Below, in pieces: positions 52,833 to 61,538 of a DNA stretch of 64,000 bases. The notes beneath the pieces were generated by a model that saw nothing but the letters and a program-made list of their open reading frames with translations, was not told where the DNA came from and searched no databases. The stretch covers positions 620,001 through 684,000 of the forward strand of contig NZ_JAFBDY010000001.1 in the NCBI RefSeq assembly GCF_016908465.1, given 5' to 3'. This DNA is from Lysinibacillus composti. Its GTDB lineage: Bacteria; Bacillota; Bacilli; Bacillales_A; Planococcaceae. Both the position numbers and the translations under genes were made by a program. Within the stretch, counting starts at the first letter, position 1. Each line of letters starts with the position of its first letter.

Positions 52833-53486
52833 GTGGAAAAAATAGAAATGCAACCTGTTCGCGAAAAAGTAGTGACCGCATTAAGAAAGGCAATTTTTGA
52901 AGGTGAATTAGTCGATGGTCAGGAAATTACGCAAGAAGAAATTGCTAATAAACTAGGGATTTCAAGAATGCCTGTCAGAGAAGCATTCAGAATTCTTGAA
53001 ACAGATGGATTACTAAAAATCATGACTAGAAAAGCAGTGGTCCTTGCATTCACCGAGGATGATTTCAAGGACAATATGTTCATTCGAAGCGTCATTGAGG
53101 GGGAAGCAGCAGCCCGTGCTTGTATTCATCACAGAGATTTTTCTAGATTAGAAGAAATTCAAGAAAAAATGAAGGAAGCAATCAAAAAGCAAGACTTAGA
53201 AACCTATGTCCAAGCAAATATAGATTTCCATGGAACCATCTGGGATTATTCCCAGTCGAATCGTTTCAAAGTGCTATTAAATCAAACTTTCAACGGCATT
53301 ATGTTCGATATCCCACTGCTCGTACCGGGTCATATGGAAAAATCAATTCAAGAGCATGAAAAGATAATCGAAGCATTAAAATCAGGTTCTCCAGAAAGAG
53401 CAGCGGAAGCAATGAGATATCACATCAGTCGTGGAGCAGGTAATTTCGTAGACTATCGATCTCAATTTAATTTTAAAGATGAATAG
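52833..53486 (+). CDS. GntR/FadR-type (FCD) regulator
   Basis: A 217-residue repressor. The winged helix is TQEEIANKLGISRMPVREAF followed by RILETDGLL. The C-terminal FCD domain has metal-binding histidines in ANIDFHGTIWD, IQEHEKII and AMRYHISRG, so it probably senses an organic acid at a bound metal. The start is GTG 52833, six bases after GGGGGAG; ATG 52827 abuts the site. It overlaps the region before tctB and probably controls the tct-rraA operon, possibly also the oxidase. Confidence 0.85.
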   Translation: MEKIEMQPVREKVVTALRKAIFEGELVDGQEITQEEIANKLGISRMPVREAFRILETDGLLKIMTRKAVVLAFTEDDFKDNMFIRSVIEGEAAARACIHHRDFSRLEEIQEKMKEAIKKQDLETYVQANIDFHGTIWDYSQSNRFKVLLNQTFNGIMFDIPLLVPGHMEKSIQEHEKIIEALKSGSPERAAEAMRYHISRGAGNFVDYRSQFNFKDE

Positions 53487-53523
53487 ATTCAAATTTAAAC
53501 GTTTATATCGAGGGAGTGAACCT

Positions 53524-53973
53524 ATGAAAAATATCTCGATTTATATTTCGTTAGTGTTATTAATCTTCTCCGGGGTCATGCTTTTTGACTCATTCAAGCT
53601 CGAGTATGGGGGCGATTATGGACCGGGAGCTGGTTTTTTACCTGTGTGGGTAAATGGCATTTTATTTATTCTAACTTTTATTCTCTTCATCATGTCCTTC
53701 AAAAAAGATATACGACTTATCAAAGATGTTTTACCACAACACAAAGAGCGTCTTCACTTACTCATTACGATCTTATCTCCTATTTTATTTTTAACCACTT
53801 TAAATTTTTTAGGATTTACTTTAAGTTCCATCCTCGTCCTATTTTGTTTATTTGTTTTAAGTTTTAAATGGTATTGGAGCGCAACGTTTGCGTTTATTGT
53901 ATCTATTGTCATTTTCTTTGTGTTCAAAGAATTATTAAGTGTTCCATTACCTGTTAATCAATTTGGTTGGTAA
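53524..53973 (+). CDS. tctB: Tripartite tricarboxylate transporter TctB subunit
   Basis: Small membrane subunit of a TTT transporter, 149 residues with four helices. YGPGAGFLPVWVNGILF is the family pattern at the first loop. The start is ATG 53524 after GAGGGAG. It lies first, followed by tctA and tctC; in the best-known operon the order is tctC-tctB-tctA, so this is a rearranged set. Confidence 0.8.
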   Translation: MKNISIYISLVLLIFSGVMLFDSFKLEYGGDYGPGAGFLPVWVNGILFILTFILFIMSFKKDIRLIKDVLPQHKERLHLLITILSPILFLTTLNFLGFTLSSILVLFCLFVLSFKWYWSATFAFIVSIVIFFVFKELLSVPLPVNQFGW

Positions 53974-54012
53974 AAAGTCGACTTTTGAAAACACTCACAA
54001 GGGGGTGCTGCG

Positions 54013-55521
54013 ATGGAGAGTTTACAATTATTACTTCAAGGATTTGAAACGGCTTTATCTTGGAATAATTTGTTTTATTGTGCAATTGGTGTTCTCTTTG
54101 GAATGCTCGTAGGAGTGCTTCCTGGATTAGGACCAGCTGCAGGAACAGCGATTCTTCTACCCTTAACGTATGGATTAGAACCGATTACTGCCATTATTAT
54201 GCTTGCTGGAATTTATTATGGTTCCATGTACGGGGGGACAATTACGTCAATCTTAATTAATACACCAGGTGAGGCAGCGTCGGTTATTACTTGTCTAGAT
54301 GGTTATCCACTTGCACAGCAAGGACGTGCCGGTGCAGCACTAGCAATTGCTGCCATAGGATCTTTTATTGGTGGTACTTTATCGCTTATAGGACTAATTA
54401 TCTTCGGTCCAATTGTAGCGAACCAAGTGCTAAAATTCGGACCACCAGAATTCTTTGCCTTAGTCGTTTTAGGATTAACTTTACTCGTTGCACTAATGGG
54501 GAAATCGTTAATTAAAGGGTTAATTGCGGCACTTTTTGGATTATCTCTTGCCTTTATCGGTCAAGATCCGGGCTCAGGCTATATTCGTTTTAGTTTTGGT
54601 GTCACGAACTTAACGAGTGGGATTGAGTTTATAGCCATTGCAATGGGATTGTTCGGATTTTCTGAAATTTTATTTAATATAGAAAAAGGATTAGACAATA
54701 AAAATTCTACCCCTGCTAAAATTAAAGGTCTATTACCGAAAAAAGAAGAATGGTACCCCTCATTAAAAGCGATAGGAAGAGGGAGTGGGCTTGGGTTCGT
54801 ACTAGGTCTAATTCCAGGATTAAATTCCGTTATTCCGACCATGATTAGTTATTCAATGGAAAAAAAGATGTCCAAAACACCTGACAGATTTGGAAAAGGT
54901 GCAATTGAAGGTGTTGCAGGACCTGAAACTGCGAACAATGCTTATTCAGGAAGTGCGTTAATTCCGTTATTAACTTTAGGTATTCCTACATCACCTACAA
55001 TCGCTGTTTTACTAGGTGCGTTTGTAATGCATGGTTTAACACCTGGGCCAACTTTATATCAAACGAACCCGACTGTCATCTGGGGTATTATTGCAAGTAT
55101 GTTTATTGGAAATCTACTCTTACTCATTATGAACTGGCCTTTAGCAGGTGTGTGGGCGAAAATTACGTTAGTTCCGTTTAAAATCTTGTTACCAATTCTT
55201 CTAATGGTGACAATAGTTGGAACGTTTAGTATCCGTAATAATTTATTCGATGTATTGGTGATGTTAATTTTTGGAGTGATCGGGTACTTCTTTAAAAAAA
55301 TAGATATTCCGCTTGCGCCAGTCATCTTAACATTTGTGCTCGGCAGTGTATTAGAAAAGACATTAGTTCAATCGTTGACGATGTTTGAAGGCAACTTCTT
55401 TGAATTCTTTACTCGACCAATTTCCGGAGTGATTCTAGCTATAGCGATCATCTCCTTACTGTGGAGCATTTATGGTGGGATTAGAGGCAAAAAAGTGGGG
55501 GTGGATGACGTAGAAATTTAA
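54013..55521 (+). CDS. tctA: Tripartite tricarboxylate transporter TctA subunit
   Basis: Large permease subunit, 502 residues, the family length. Typical blocks are GVLPGLGPAAGTAILLPLTYG, MYGGTITSILINTPGE and PGLNSVIPTMISYS near the middle, forming two repeat-like halves of the fold, and GIPTSPTIAVLLGAF. About eleven helices are predicted. It moves the substrate delivered by TctC using the proton or sodium gradient. The ATG follows AAGGGGG. Confidence 0.9.
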   Translation: MESLQLLLQGFETALSWNNLFYCAIGVLFGMLVGVLPGLGPAAGTAILLPLTYGLEPITAIIMLAGIYYGSMYGGTITSILINTPGEAASVITCLDGYPLAQQGRAGAALAIAAIGSFIGGTLSLIGLIIFGPIVANQVLKFGPPEFFALVVLGLTLLVALMGKSLIKGLIAALFGLSLAFIGQDPGSGYIRFSFGVTNLTSGIEFIAIAMGLFGFSEILFNIEKGLDNKNSTPAKIKGLLPKKEEWYPSLKAIGRGSGLGFVLGLIPGLNSVIPTMISYSMEKKMSKTPDRFGKGAIEGVAGPETANNAYSGSALIPLLTLGIPTSPTIAVLLGAFVMHGLTPGPTLYQTNPTVIWGIIASMFIGNLLLLIMNWPLAGVWAKITLVPFKILLPILLMVTIVGTFSIRNNLFDVLVMLIFGVIGYFFKKIDIPLAPVILTFVLGSVLEKTLVQSLTMFEGNFFEFFTRPISGVILAIAIISLLWSIYGGIRGKKVGVDDVEI

Positions 55522-55567
55522 GGACGTCTTTAATGGAGATTACAATTTAATAAATAACAGGGGGAAT

Positions 55568-56608
55568 ATGATGAAGAAAGTTTTGTTTTTATTAATGGGG
55601 TTACTCGTTTTTGTGCTAGCTGCATGTTCGGGTGGGGGCACTACAAAGCCAGCTACTGAAAATGAAGACACAAAAGAAGTGACTGCTGAAGGATCGGGAG
55701 AAACAGCTTCTGCTGATATTGATTGGCCAAAAGAGACAATTCGCTTCATCGTTCCGTTCAATGCAGGAGGAGGAACAGATTTAGCAGCAAGGGCATTACA
55801 ACCGTATTTAGAAGATGAACTAGGTGTTTCCGTCGTGGTCGAAAACGTAACAGGCGGCGGTGGTTGGATTGGCTGGGGTGAACTAGCTAATGCAAAACCA
55901 GACGGATACACACTTGGATATATGGTATTTCCAAACATCTTTACTGGGTATTTAAATCCAACTGCAGGTCGTACTGAAACATTGGATTCATACGAATTCT
56001 TAATCAGTCACCATGAAGATTCCGGGTTAATTGCAGTGCGCGGTGACGATGATCGCTTCAATACAATTGAAGAATTCATTAAGTATGCACAAGAAAATGA
56101 ATTAGCTTCAAGCTCTGGCGGCGTCGGTTCTTCGCCACATTTTGCTGGAGTACAACTGAATGACCAATTAGACACAAAATTACGTTTTGTTCATGGAAAT
56201 GGTGGTGCAGAAGCTATTACACAACTCCTTGGTGGTCATATTGATGTTGCAATCATTGATTATCCGGCATCAAAAGAATTAATTAAGAGTGGGGAAATTA
56301 AAGTTCTTGCTACATTAGGTAATGATCAAAACCCTAACTTACCAGATGTACCTTCCGTTAACGAAGCAATGGGTTCTAATGTAGCGAAACTATTAAGTCG
56401 TGGGATTGCGGGACCGAAAGGCATGGATCCTGCGATTGTAGAAAAATTAACAACGGCAATCGAAAATGCGATGAACAACCCTGAACATAAAGCAAAAATT
56501 GAAGAAATGGGTATGAAAATTGACGGAATGAATGGCGAAGAATACTTACAGTCATTACAAGAACAAGAAGCCGCAATGAAAGGAGTAATTGATTTATTCG
56601 GTTGGTAA
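55568..56608 (+). CDS. tctC: Tripartite tricarboxylate transporter receptor TctC, lipoprotein
   Basis: A 346-residue solute receptor. The lipoprotein signal ends LAACSGGG (Cys20), followed by a charged linker. The Bug/TctC fold shows WPKETIRFIVPFNAGGGTD at the start of the mature domain and VENVTGGGGWIGW for ligand contact. It lies 46 bases after TctA. The ligand is a carboxylic acid; citrate-like acids are the best-known case. Confidence 0.9.
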   Translation: MMKKVLFLLMGLLVFVLAACSGGGTTKPATENEDTKEVTAEGSGETASADIDWPKETIRFIVPFNAGGGTDLAARALQPYLEDELGVSVVVENVTGGGGWIGWGELANAKPDGYTLGYMVFPNIFTGYLNPTAGRTETLDSYEFLISHHEDSGLIAVRGDDDRFNTIEEFIKYAQENELASSSGGVGSSPHFAGVQLNDQLDTKLRFVHGNGGAEAITQLLGGHIDVAIIDYPASKELIKSGEIKVLATLGNDQNPNLPDVPSVNEAMGSNVAKLLSRGIAGPKGMDPAIVEKLTTAIENAMNNPEHKAKIEEMGMKIDGMNGEEYLQSLQEQEAAMKGVIDLFGW

Positions 56609-56653
56609 TTTGGAGTTTATTAGGTTCAATTTATGATGAAAAGGGGTATGTTC

Positions 56654-57367
56654 ATGTCGAATCTAGGTTTTCGTATTTTTAGCAAGATCAATCGTCCTTC
56701 TGCCGAACTAGTGAAGAAGTTTGAAAACGTACCAGTTGCCAATTTAGATGATTGTATGGGGAGAATTGCTGCAGTTGATAGTGGAATTAAATCTATAAAT
56801 GGAGTGAAAATGGTCGGTGTTGCCTTCACAGTAAAAGCACCAGCTGGAGATAACTTAATGTTGCATAAAGCACTTGATATGGCACAAGAAGGAGATATCA
56901 TTGTCGTACAAAGTGATGGCGTAATCGATCGCGCACTAGCCGGCGAAATCATGATGAAATACGCCATCACTAAAGGCATTAAAGGCTTTGTCCTTGATGG
57001 TTTAATTCGCGATGTTGAAACTGCACAGGAACTGGATTTTGGTGTGTACGCAAGAGGTGTGAGTCCAAATGGTCCTTATAAAAATGGACCTGGTGAAATT
57101 AATGTGCCGGTGAGTGTTGGTGGTCAAATTATTAATCCTGGCGATATCCTTTGTTGCGATTTAGATGGAATTGTGGCATTCCGTGAGGCGGATGCAGAAG
57201 CCTTATACGAAAAGGTAGAAGCTGTTCACAAAACAGAAGCAACGTTCATGGAACAAATCGCAAAAGGCGAATGGGACCGAGCATGGGTAGACCAAACGCT
57301 TAAGGATAAACAATGTGAAGTAATTGAAGCAAGTTTCAATGAATATAGTCGATTGAAAGTGAAGTAG
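56654..57367 (+). CDS. RraA-family aldolase/decarboxylase
   Basis: A 237-residue protein of the RraA/4-hydroxy-4-methyl-2-oxoglutarate aldolase group, which cleaves 4-carboxy-4-hydroxy-2-oxoadipate or HMG to pyruvate-level products and also decarboxylates oxaloacetate. VLDGLIRDVE carries the Arg-Asp metal and substrate site, and VQSDGVIDRALAGEIM precedes it. The start is ATG 56654, seven bases after AAAAGGGG. Its place at the end of a tct operon points to catabolism of the imported acid rather than RNase E inhibition. Confidence 0.85.
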   Translation: MSNLGFRIFSKINRPSAELVKKFENVPVANLDDCMGRIAAVDSGIKSINGVKMVGVAFTVKAPAGDNLMLHKALDMAQEGDIIVVQSDGVIDRALAGEIMMKYAITKGIKGFVLDGLIRDVETAQELDFGVYARGVSPNGPYKNGPGEINVPVSVGGQIINPGDILCCDLDGIVAFREADAEALYEKVEAVHKTEATFMEQIAKGEWDRAWVDQTLKDKQCEVIEASFNEYSRLKVK

Positions 57368-57434
57368 AGGGAGTAGAGTGGGAAGGTTTGGGCGTGGCTA
57401 ACTTGCCGTAAAAGCATGAAGAAATAAACGTTTT

Positions 57435-57467
57435 AGATGCAGTGCTATGATGGCATTGCATCTTTTA
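57435..57467 (+). terminator. Terminator of the tct-rraA operon
   Basis: AGATGCAGTGC / GCATTGCATCT with TTTTATT. Confidence 0.8.
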
Positions 57468-57517
57468 TTGTTTGAAAATGCTTTCACTCATCATGATAGG
57501 AAAATATTAATTTCCCT

Positions 57518-57853
57518 TTATTTTTCCTCCTTTTTTGAAATCTTTTTATTAATTCCTCGATAAATTTGTGTATACATCGTCCCTTGAACGACATGATCTA
57601 AGAAGAAATTACCGACCAACTTCAAATATTCATCATCGTCATACATCTTTTTATTTTGGACTTCCATTTCAGCTAAACCATCATATGTGGCATGAATCGC
57701 GTACGTATAATCATGACCAGATATTGGAATGAGCACTTCCACTGTATGGTCGTAATTTTCGTTGCGGTATTGCTTCATCTCTTGTAAATTTTCAATTGCC
57801 TCTTTAAATTTCTCTTGTTTAATTTCAAAAGTTTGATAAACATAAACGGCCAT
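57518..57853 (-). CDS. Small dimeric alpha-beta barrel-like protein
   Basis: A 111-residue protein with the pattern beta-alpha-beta-beta-alpha-beta, starting VYVYQTFEIKQEKFKEAIENL. It looks like a NIPSNAP/EthD-type dimeric ferredoxin-fold domain. No catalytic residue can be named. It is monocistronic, divergent from the LysE gene, and has a Lys-rich end (KKISKKEEK). Confidence 0.55.
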   Translation of the reverse strand: MAVYVYQTFEIKQEKFKEAIENLQEMKQYRNENYDHTVEVLIPISGHDYTYAIHATYDGLAEMEVQNKKMYDDDEYLKLVGNFFLDHVVQGTMYTQIYRGINKKISKKEEK

Positions 57854-57979
57854 TGCTTTTACTCCTTACGTGTATTGTTATTACATTCAAATGAGCTTTC
57901 GGAAAGTGTATCCGATTTTAGGGAATCACCAAATAGTGAAGGGGATTTAGAAAAACAACTGACAAAATGAGCTTAAGTA

Positions 57980-58009
57980 CAAACCTTGTCCTATTATGGA
58001 CAAGGTTTG
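57980..58009. promoter_or_regulatory. Perfect inverted repeat upstream of the LysE gene
   Basis: CAAACCTTGTCC-TATTAT-GGACAAGGTTTG, 12-base arms, no T-run. It may be an operator or a leader hairpin. Confidence 0.45.
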
Positions 58010-58053
58010 AATATGATGTATAAACGATTCTTCAAGACTTAAGGAGCATATTA

Positions 58054-58680
58054 ATGAGTGTATTTTTGGGTTACGTTTTCCTCGGGATTTCCCTTGCAGC
58101 GCCTATTGGTCCTGTTAATGCGGCACAATTAACAAAAGGAATCTATGGTGGCTTTTGGCATGCTTGGTTAGTTGGTTTAGGTGCCATGTTAGCAGATGCT
58201 ATCTTAATGCTCATCGTATATTTGGGTGTTTTTCACTTTTTAGAAACCCCATTTATGCAAACATTATTATGGTCATTCGGCTGTTTTGTTCTTATTTATA
58301 CCGGCGTTGATAGCATCTTGAGTGCTAGAAAAAAGGTAGAGATGAAATTTATTAAAGGAAATTCCTTAAGAAAATCTTTTCTTTATGGCTTTATATTATC
58401 CATCACGAATCCATTATCATTGTTGTTCTGGTTAGGGATTTTTGGATCCGTTTTGGCAAAAACTGTTTCAACATATGATTTGAATCATATCATTTTTTAT
58501 AGTGCCGCCATCTTTGTTGGGTTATTTGTTTGGGATATTACAATGGCGACCATCGCGAGTACCTTCAGAAGAATCCTAACGTCCAAATTGCTTGTTGTTA
58601 TTTCTGCTTTATCGGGGGTATCGTTAATTGGTTTTGGGTTGTATTTTGGTGTACAAGCAGTCAAACTTTTATTTTTCTAA
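58054..58680 (+). CDS. LysE-family amino acid exporter
   Basis: A 208-residue membrane protein with six helices. The LysE/RhtB signature is AAPIGPVNAAQLTKGIYGGF at the N-terminus, and SITNPLSLLFWLGIFG lies in the middle. Length is normal for the family. The substrate could be an amino acid or related compound. The ATG follows AAGGAG. Its end overlaps the convergent permease gene by four bases. Confidence 0.85.
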   Translation: MSVFLGYVFLGISLAAPIGPVNAAQLTKGIYGGFWHAWLVGLGAMLADAILMLIVYLGVFHFLETPFMQTLLWSFGCFVLIYTGVDSILSARKKVEMKFIKGNSLRKSFLYGFILSITNPLSLLFWLGIFGSVLAKTVSTYDLNHIIFYSAAIFVGLFVWDITMATIASTFRRILTSKLLVVISALSGVSLIGFGLYFGVQAVKLLFF

Positions 58681-60050
58681 ATGCCTTTAGGATACTCGTT
58701 TTTATTCTTTTTCTTCGTCTTATTCATTATTAGAATGACAATTACGACGATGACAATGAAGAGTACACTCACTAATAGCCCCATGCGGTTATTTTTATCT
58801 AGGATGGTACCGCTTACGGCAAGCAGTATGAGGAGCATAGCTAAGTATCTTTTTACGTGATCAAATTTAGTTGCTTTTATGAGTTTAGGAAATGATATAA
58901 GAATGAAAAACCAATTATAAATAAGCATTAACCCAGCAGCAGTAGTAATGTACTCATATACTCGATCGGGTACGAGCCTTGAGATAATAATCGAAATGAC
59001 TAATACAAAAATCGTTAAGGCTAAAGCAAATGGAGGGACCTTCAGTTTTCCTTTTTTAGCAAAAAGTTTCGGTGCATCGCCTTCTTCTGCCATCATGACG
59101 AGCATACTCGTAACGGCAAAAAGTGAGGCTGCCATTGTAGAAAAACCTGCTATAATAATTCCTCCATTAAAAACATGTGGGAAAAAGGATAAATTATAAT
59201 CTGCAAGGGCCATCGCAAACGGACTTTCCTCTGCATTAAATTTATTATAAGCAACAAAACCGGATGCTAAAAAAATTGAAATGATATAAATCATTGTTAA
59301 GATAATTAACATGACAGTAGTCGATTTGACTACTTCTTTTTTTTGCTGAAGTCTTACTGATAAAATCCCCATAATTTCAATTCCACCAAACGCATAGAAA
59401 CCAAAAATAAGGGATGACCATAAACCGAGGAACCCTTCTGCAAATATTTCATCAGATTTTTTGGGTATTGTAAAATCATCCTTACTTCCACCGAAAAAAC
59501 CAAAAAGAACTAAAATGGCAAGGATGATAAACATTAAAATAGCAGCTACTTTAATTACGGCAAAAAGGTTCTCGGTCCGCTCAAACCCTTTTGTACCAAT
59601 TAGGACGACGATAATTCCTAATACTGCGTAAATGGATGCAAGAATCCAAAGTGGTATATTTGGAAACCAAAAGCGGGTAAGGATGGACAGGGCGGTTAGT
59701 TGACTACTAGAGATTAGGATTTCGGATGCCCAATAAACCCAACCACTACTAAACCCAGCCCAGCTACCAAAAGCTTTCTTGGCATAAGCACGAAATGATC
59801 CCTTTTGTGGGTCCTGAATAAACATTTTTCCTAAACATTGTGAAACAATCATCGCTGTAAGTCCGGCAAGTATAAAGGAAATGATGATGGACGGTCCAGT
59901 TTTGGCAATCCCAATTCCAGAACCGAGAAAATAACCTGTTCCAATCGTACAGCCAACACCAATAAGAGAGAGTTGCCACCACTTTAATTTTGCTTCACCG
60001 TTTTTTCCATTCTTGTCATTTTTACCACCTGCACGAGCTGGTATTTCCAT
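58677..60050 (-). CDS. APC-family amino acid permease
   Basis: A 457-residue carrier with twelve helices. The GVGCTIGTGYFLGSG and GPSIIISFILAG segments of helices 1-2 hold the unwound substrate-binding region, and FGFYAFGGIEIMGI lies in helix 6. The start is ATG 60050, after AGGGAGGGAG; a longer frame to 60140 has no ribosome site and adds a hydrophilic leader foreign to the family. It faces the LysE exporter gene, so one imports and the other exports amino acids. Confidence 0.85.
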   Translation of the reverse strand: MEIPARAGGKNDKNGKNGEAKLKWWQLSLIGVGCTIGTGYFLGSGIGIAKTGPSIIISFILAGLTAMIVSQCLGKMFIQDPQKGSFRAYAKKAFGSWAGFSSGWVYWASEILISSSQLTALSILTRFWFPNIPLWILASIYAVLGIIVVLIGTKGFERTENLFAVIKVAAILMFIILAILVLFGFFGGSKDDFTIPKKSDEIFAEGFLGLWSSLIFGFYAFGGIEIMGILSVRLQQKKEVVKSTTVMLIILTMIYIISIFLASGFVAYNKFNAEESPFAMALADYNLSFFPHVFNGGIIIAGFSTMAASLFAVTSMLVMMAEEGDAPKLFAKKGKLKVPPFALALTIFVLVISIIISRLVPDRVYEYITTAAGLMLIYNWFFILISFPKLIKATKFDHVKRYLAMLLILLAVSGTILDKNNRMGLLVSVLFIVIVVIVILIMNKTKKKNKNEYPKGI

Positions 60051-60147
60051 CAAAAACTCCCTCCCTATAAATCCAAGCTTATTATGAGCGTGCGGAAGAA
60101 GTTTATGCGTTTTCGCTTGGTTCAAGTAGAAGTAATTCAATATAAAA

Positions 60148-60189
60148 ATTCCCGAACAATCACTTTTAGTAAGTGTCTGTTCGGGAATT
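60148..60189 (-). terminator. Terminator of the repeat-protein gene
   Basis: AATTCCCGAACA / TGTTCGGGAATT perfect 12-base stem with an inner ACTT/AAGT; the minus-strand tail is TTTTTATATT. Confidence 0.85.
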
Positions 60190-60256
60190 AGTTAAGACAT
60201 GTACATTTTACTAACAACTTACATAACATTGGTAATTTGGAGAATCACCAAGTATC

Positions 60257-60484
60257 TTAGCGATCCTCACGGTTGTGTTCGATTTGATCTTTATTGAAGT
60301 TCAGATCTTCAGCGAATTCTTCACGGTTATAATTGTTTTGATTCAAATTGCGATTGAAGTTTAAATCTTCTGCATACTCTTCGCGATTATTTGCTTTTTG
60401 ATTTTCATTGCGGTTAAAGTTTAAATCTTCAGCGAACTCTTCACGATTGTTTTGTTTTTGGGGTTGTTTGTTATATTGATCCAT
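60257..60484 (-). CDS. Asn/Gln-rich protein with three NREEFAEDLNFN repeats
   Basis: A 75-residue hydrophilic protein. The start is ATG 60484 after GGAGG; an earlier in-frame GTG overlaps the site. After DQYNKQPQKQN come three near-identical units of ~20 residues with the core NREE(F/Y)AEDLNFN. Repeats in the DNA are recent, as the bases are also very similar. The composition recalls gamma-type small acid-soluble spore proteins, whose repeats contain EFASE, but the repeat sequence is different. It has its own terminator. Confidence 0.75.
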   Translation of the reverse strand: MDQYNKQPQKQNNREEFAEDLNFNRNENQKANNREEYAEDLNFNRNLNQNNYNREEFAEDLNFNKDQIEHNREDR

Positions 60485-60596
60485 GATTCTACTCACCTCC
60501 AGCTCATATATTGTGAGTAGTGGTGAGTTTTTTATACAATAAAATTTAAACCCTTTTTTGATATGAACATTAGTTTTTAGTTACCTTAAAGGCAAT

Positions 60597-60825
60597 AAAA
60601 AAACACTCGCTAGGAGTGTTAATAAGTTTATGTATGGTAAGCCGCCTTGCCGTATTTATTATAGAAAGTTTTAAACCACCACTCCTCAAAGTGGGTGTTC
60701 GCAAAAGATTTCCTGTATATCGTCATTCACCGCAGTGTGACGCTCGCCATTCTACCTTCGATCTAAAACTCCCTTTTACAGCTTAAAGGTTAAAACTTAA
60801 TATTCTACGTACAACGCAGCTTTAA
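60597..60825 (-). ncRNA. Structured small RNA candidate
   Basis: A ~225-base leftward transcript is predicted: -10 TATAAT at 60837-60832 and a weak TTGCAC -35, ending in the terminator AACACTC/GAGTGTT plus T7 at 60620-60597. The ends pair (AAGCUGC-UUGU-CGUA with UACG-GCAA-GCGGCUU), then AAGUUUUAACC with GGUUUAAAACUU. Inside are hairpins GCGUCA-CAC/GUG-UGACG and CCACU/AGUGG. No open frame fills it. Size and closing stem suggest 6S-like RNA, but the branched interior does not fit well; raiA-type or an unknown class is also possible. Confidence 0.6.
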
Positions 60826-60859
60826 CTATATATTATACAAAAGTATTATCTTGTGCAAG

Positions 60860-61116
60860 TAAGTATTAATAAAGAAAAAAGTCAAATTTTTTTGTTGGAA
60901 ATGAAGGATGAATTTATGCAAAGTAACATCAACTTAGTTAACTATCATAAAGTATTCTTCATCGCAATGCAATTTGAGTTCATCATCAAATGCTTATTTC
61001 GTTCTCATATTTAGATAGTATAAAATTTTTGACGAAACACACTATAAATTTAAAAATCAACACAGCATTTCTCAAAATCTTTATCACAAAGCTGTTGAAT
61101 ACAAAGGAAGTGTTCT
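60860..61116. other. Gap before the 136-residue membrane protein
   Basis: AT-rich; I see no gene and no clear repeat. Confidence 0.4.
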
Positions 61117-61527
61117 ATGAACTTGTTTCGCGGCGATGCGCATAAAATTTATTGTCGTTTAAAAAAGAACCCAGACAACATTAGAAAGTCGAAATATTTA
61201 AAGGATGTTCGAGAAGTTCAAGAGTTTTATGATTCCGTTGAAAGTGATGTTTTAAGGTTAATTTTTTATCGACTCATTAAAGAAAAGAATGGCTCAGGCA
61301 TGATCCCGATTTACGTGTCTGCTTTTTCATTTTTACTTATGATCTTGTCTAATCATTTACATGATCTTTTTTTCGCAGAGGGTAGAGGCTATTGGATGTT
61401 TTTTATTTTTATGTTTATTTACCTCATTGCGATTACGTTTAGTTTATTTGTACATTTTCGTGAGCAAGCTTGGGCTGCCTCACATATTGAAATTATTCAG
61501 GATATTTTAGAGGAAAGACATGATTAA
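61117..61527 (+). CDS. Two-helix membrane protein of unknown function
   Basis: A 136-residue protein. The basic, helical N-terminal ~60 residues (RLKKNPDNIRKSKYLKD) are cytoplasmic; then come two membrane helices (~65-86 and ~95-115) and a short charged end (DILEERHD). No conserved catalytic motif is visible, and I recognise no family. The ATG follows AAGGAAG. Repeat family 1, copy 3 begins 12 bases after its stop and probably provides its terminator. Confidence 0.6.
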   Translation: MNLFRGDAHKIYCRLKKNPDNIRKSKYLKDVREVQEFYDSVESDVLRLIFYRLIKEKNGSGMIPIYVSAFSFLLMILSNHLHDLFFAEGRGYWMFFIFMFIYLIAITFSLFVHFREQAWAASHIEIIQDILEERHD

Positions 61528-61538
61528 GACGACAAAAA

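Noticed and set aside
54078-54515. Short frames inside tctA
   Set aside because: Cys/Trp/Arg-rich out-of-frame translations of a well-supported permease gene.
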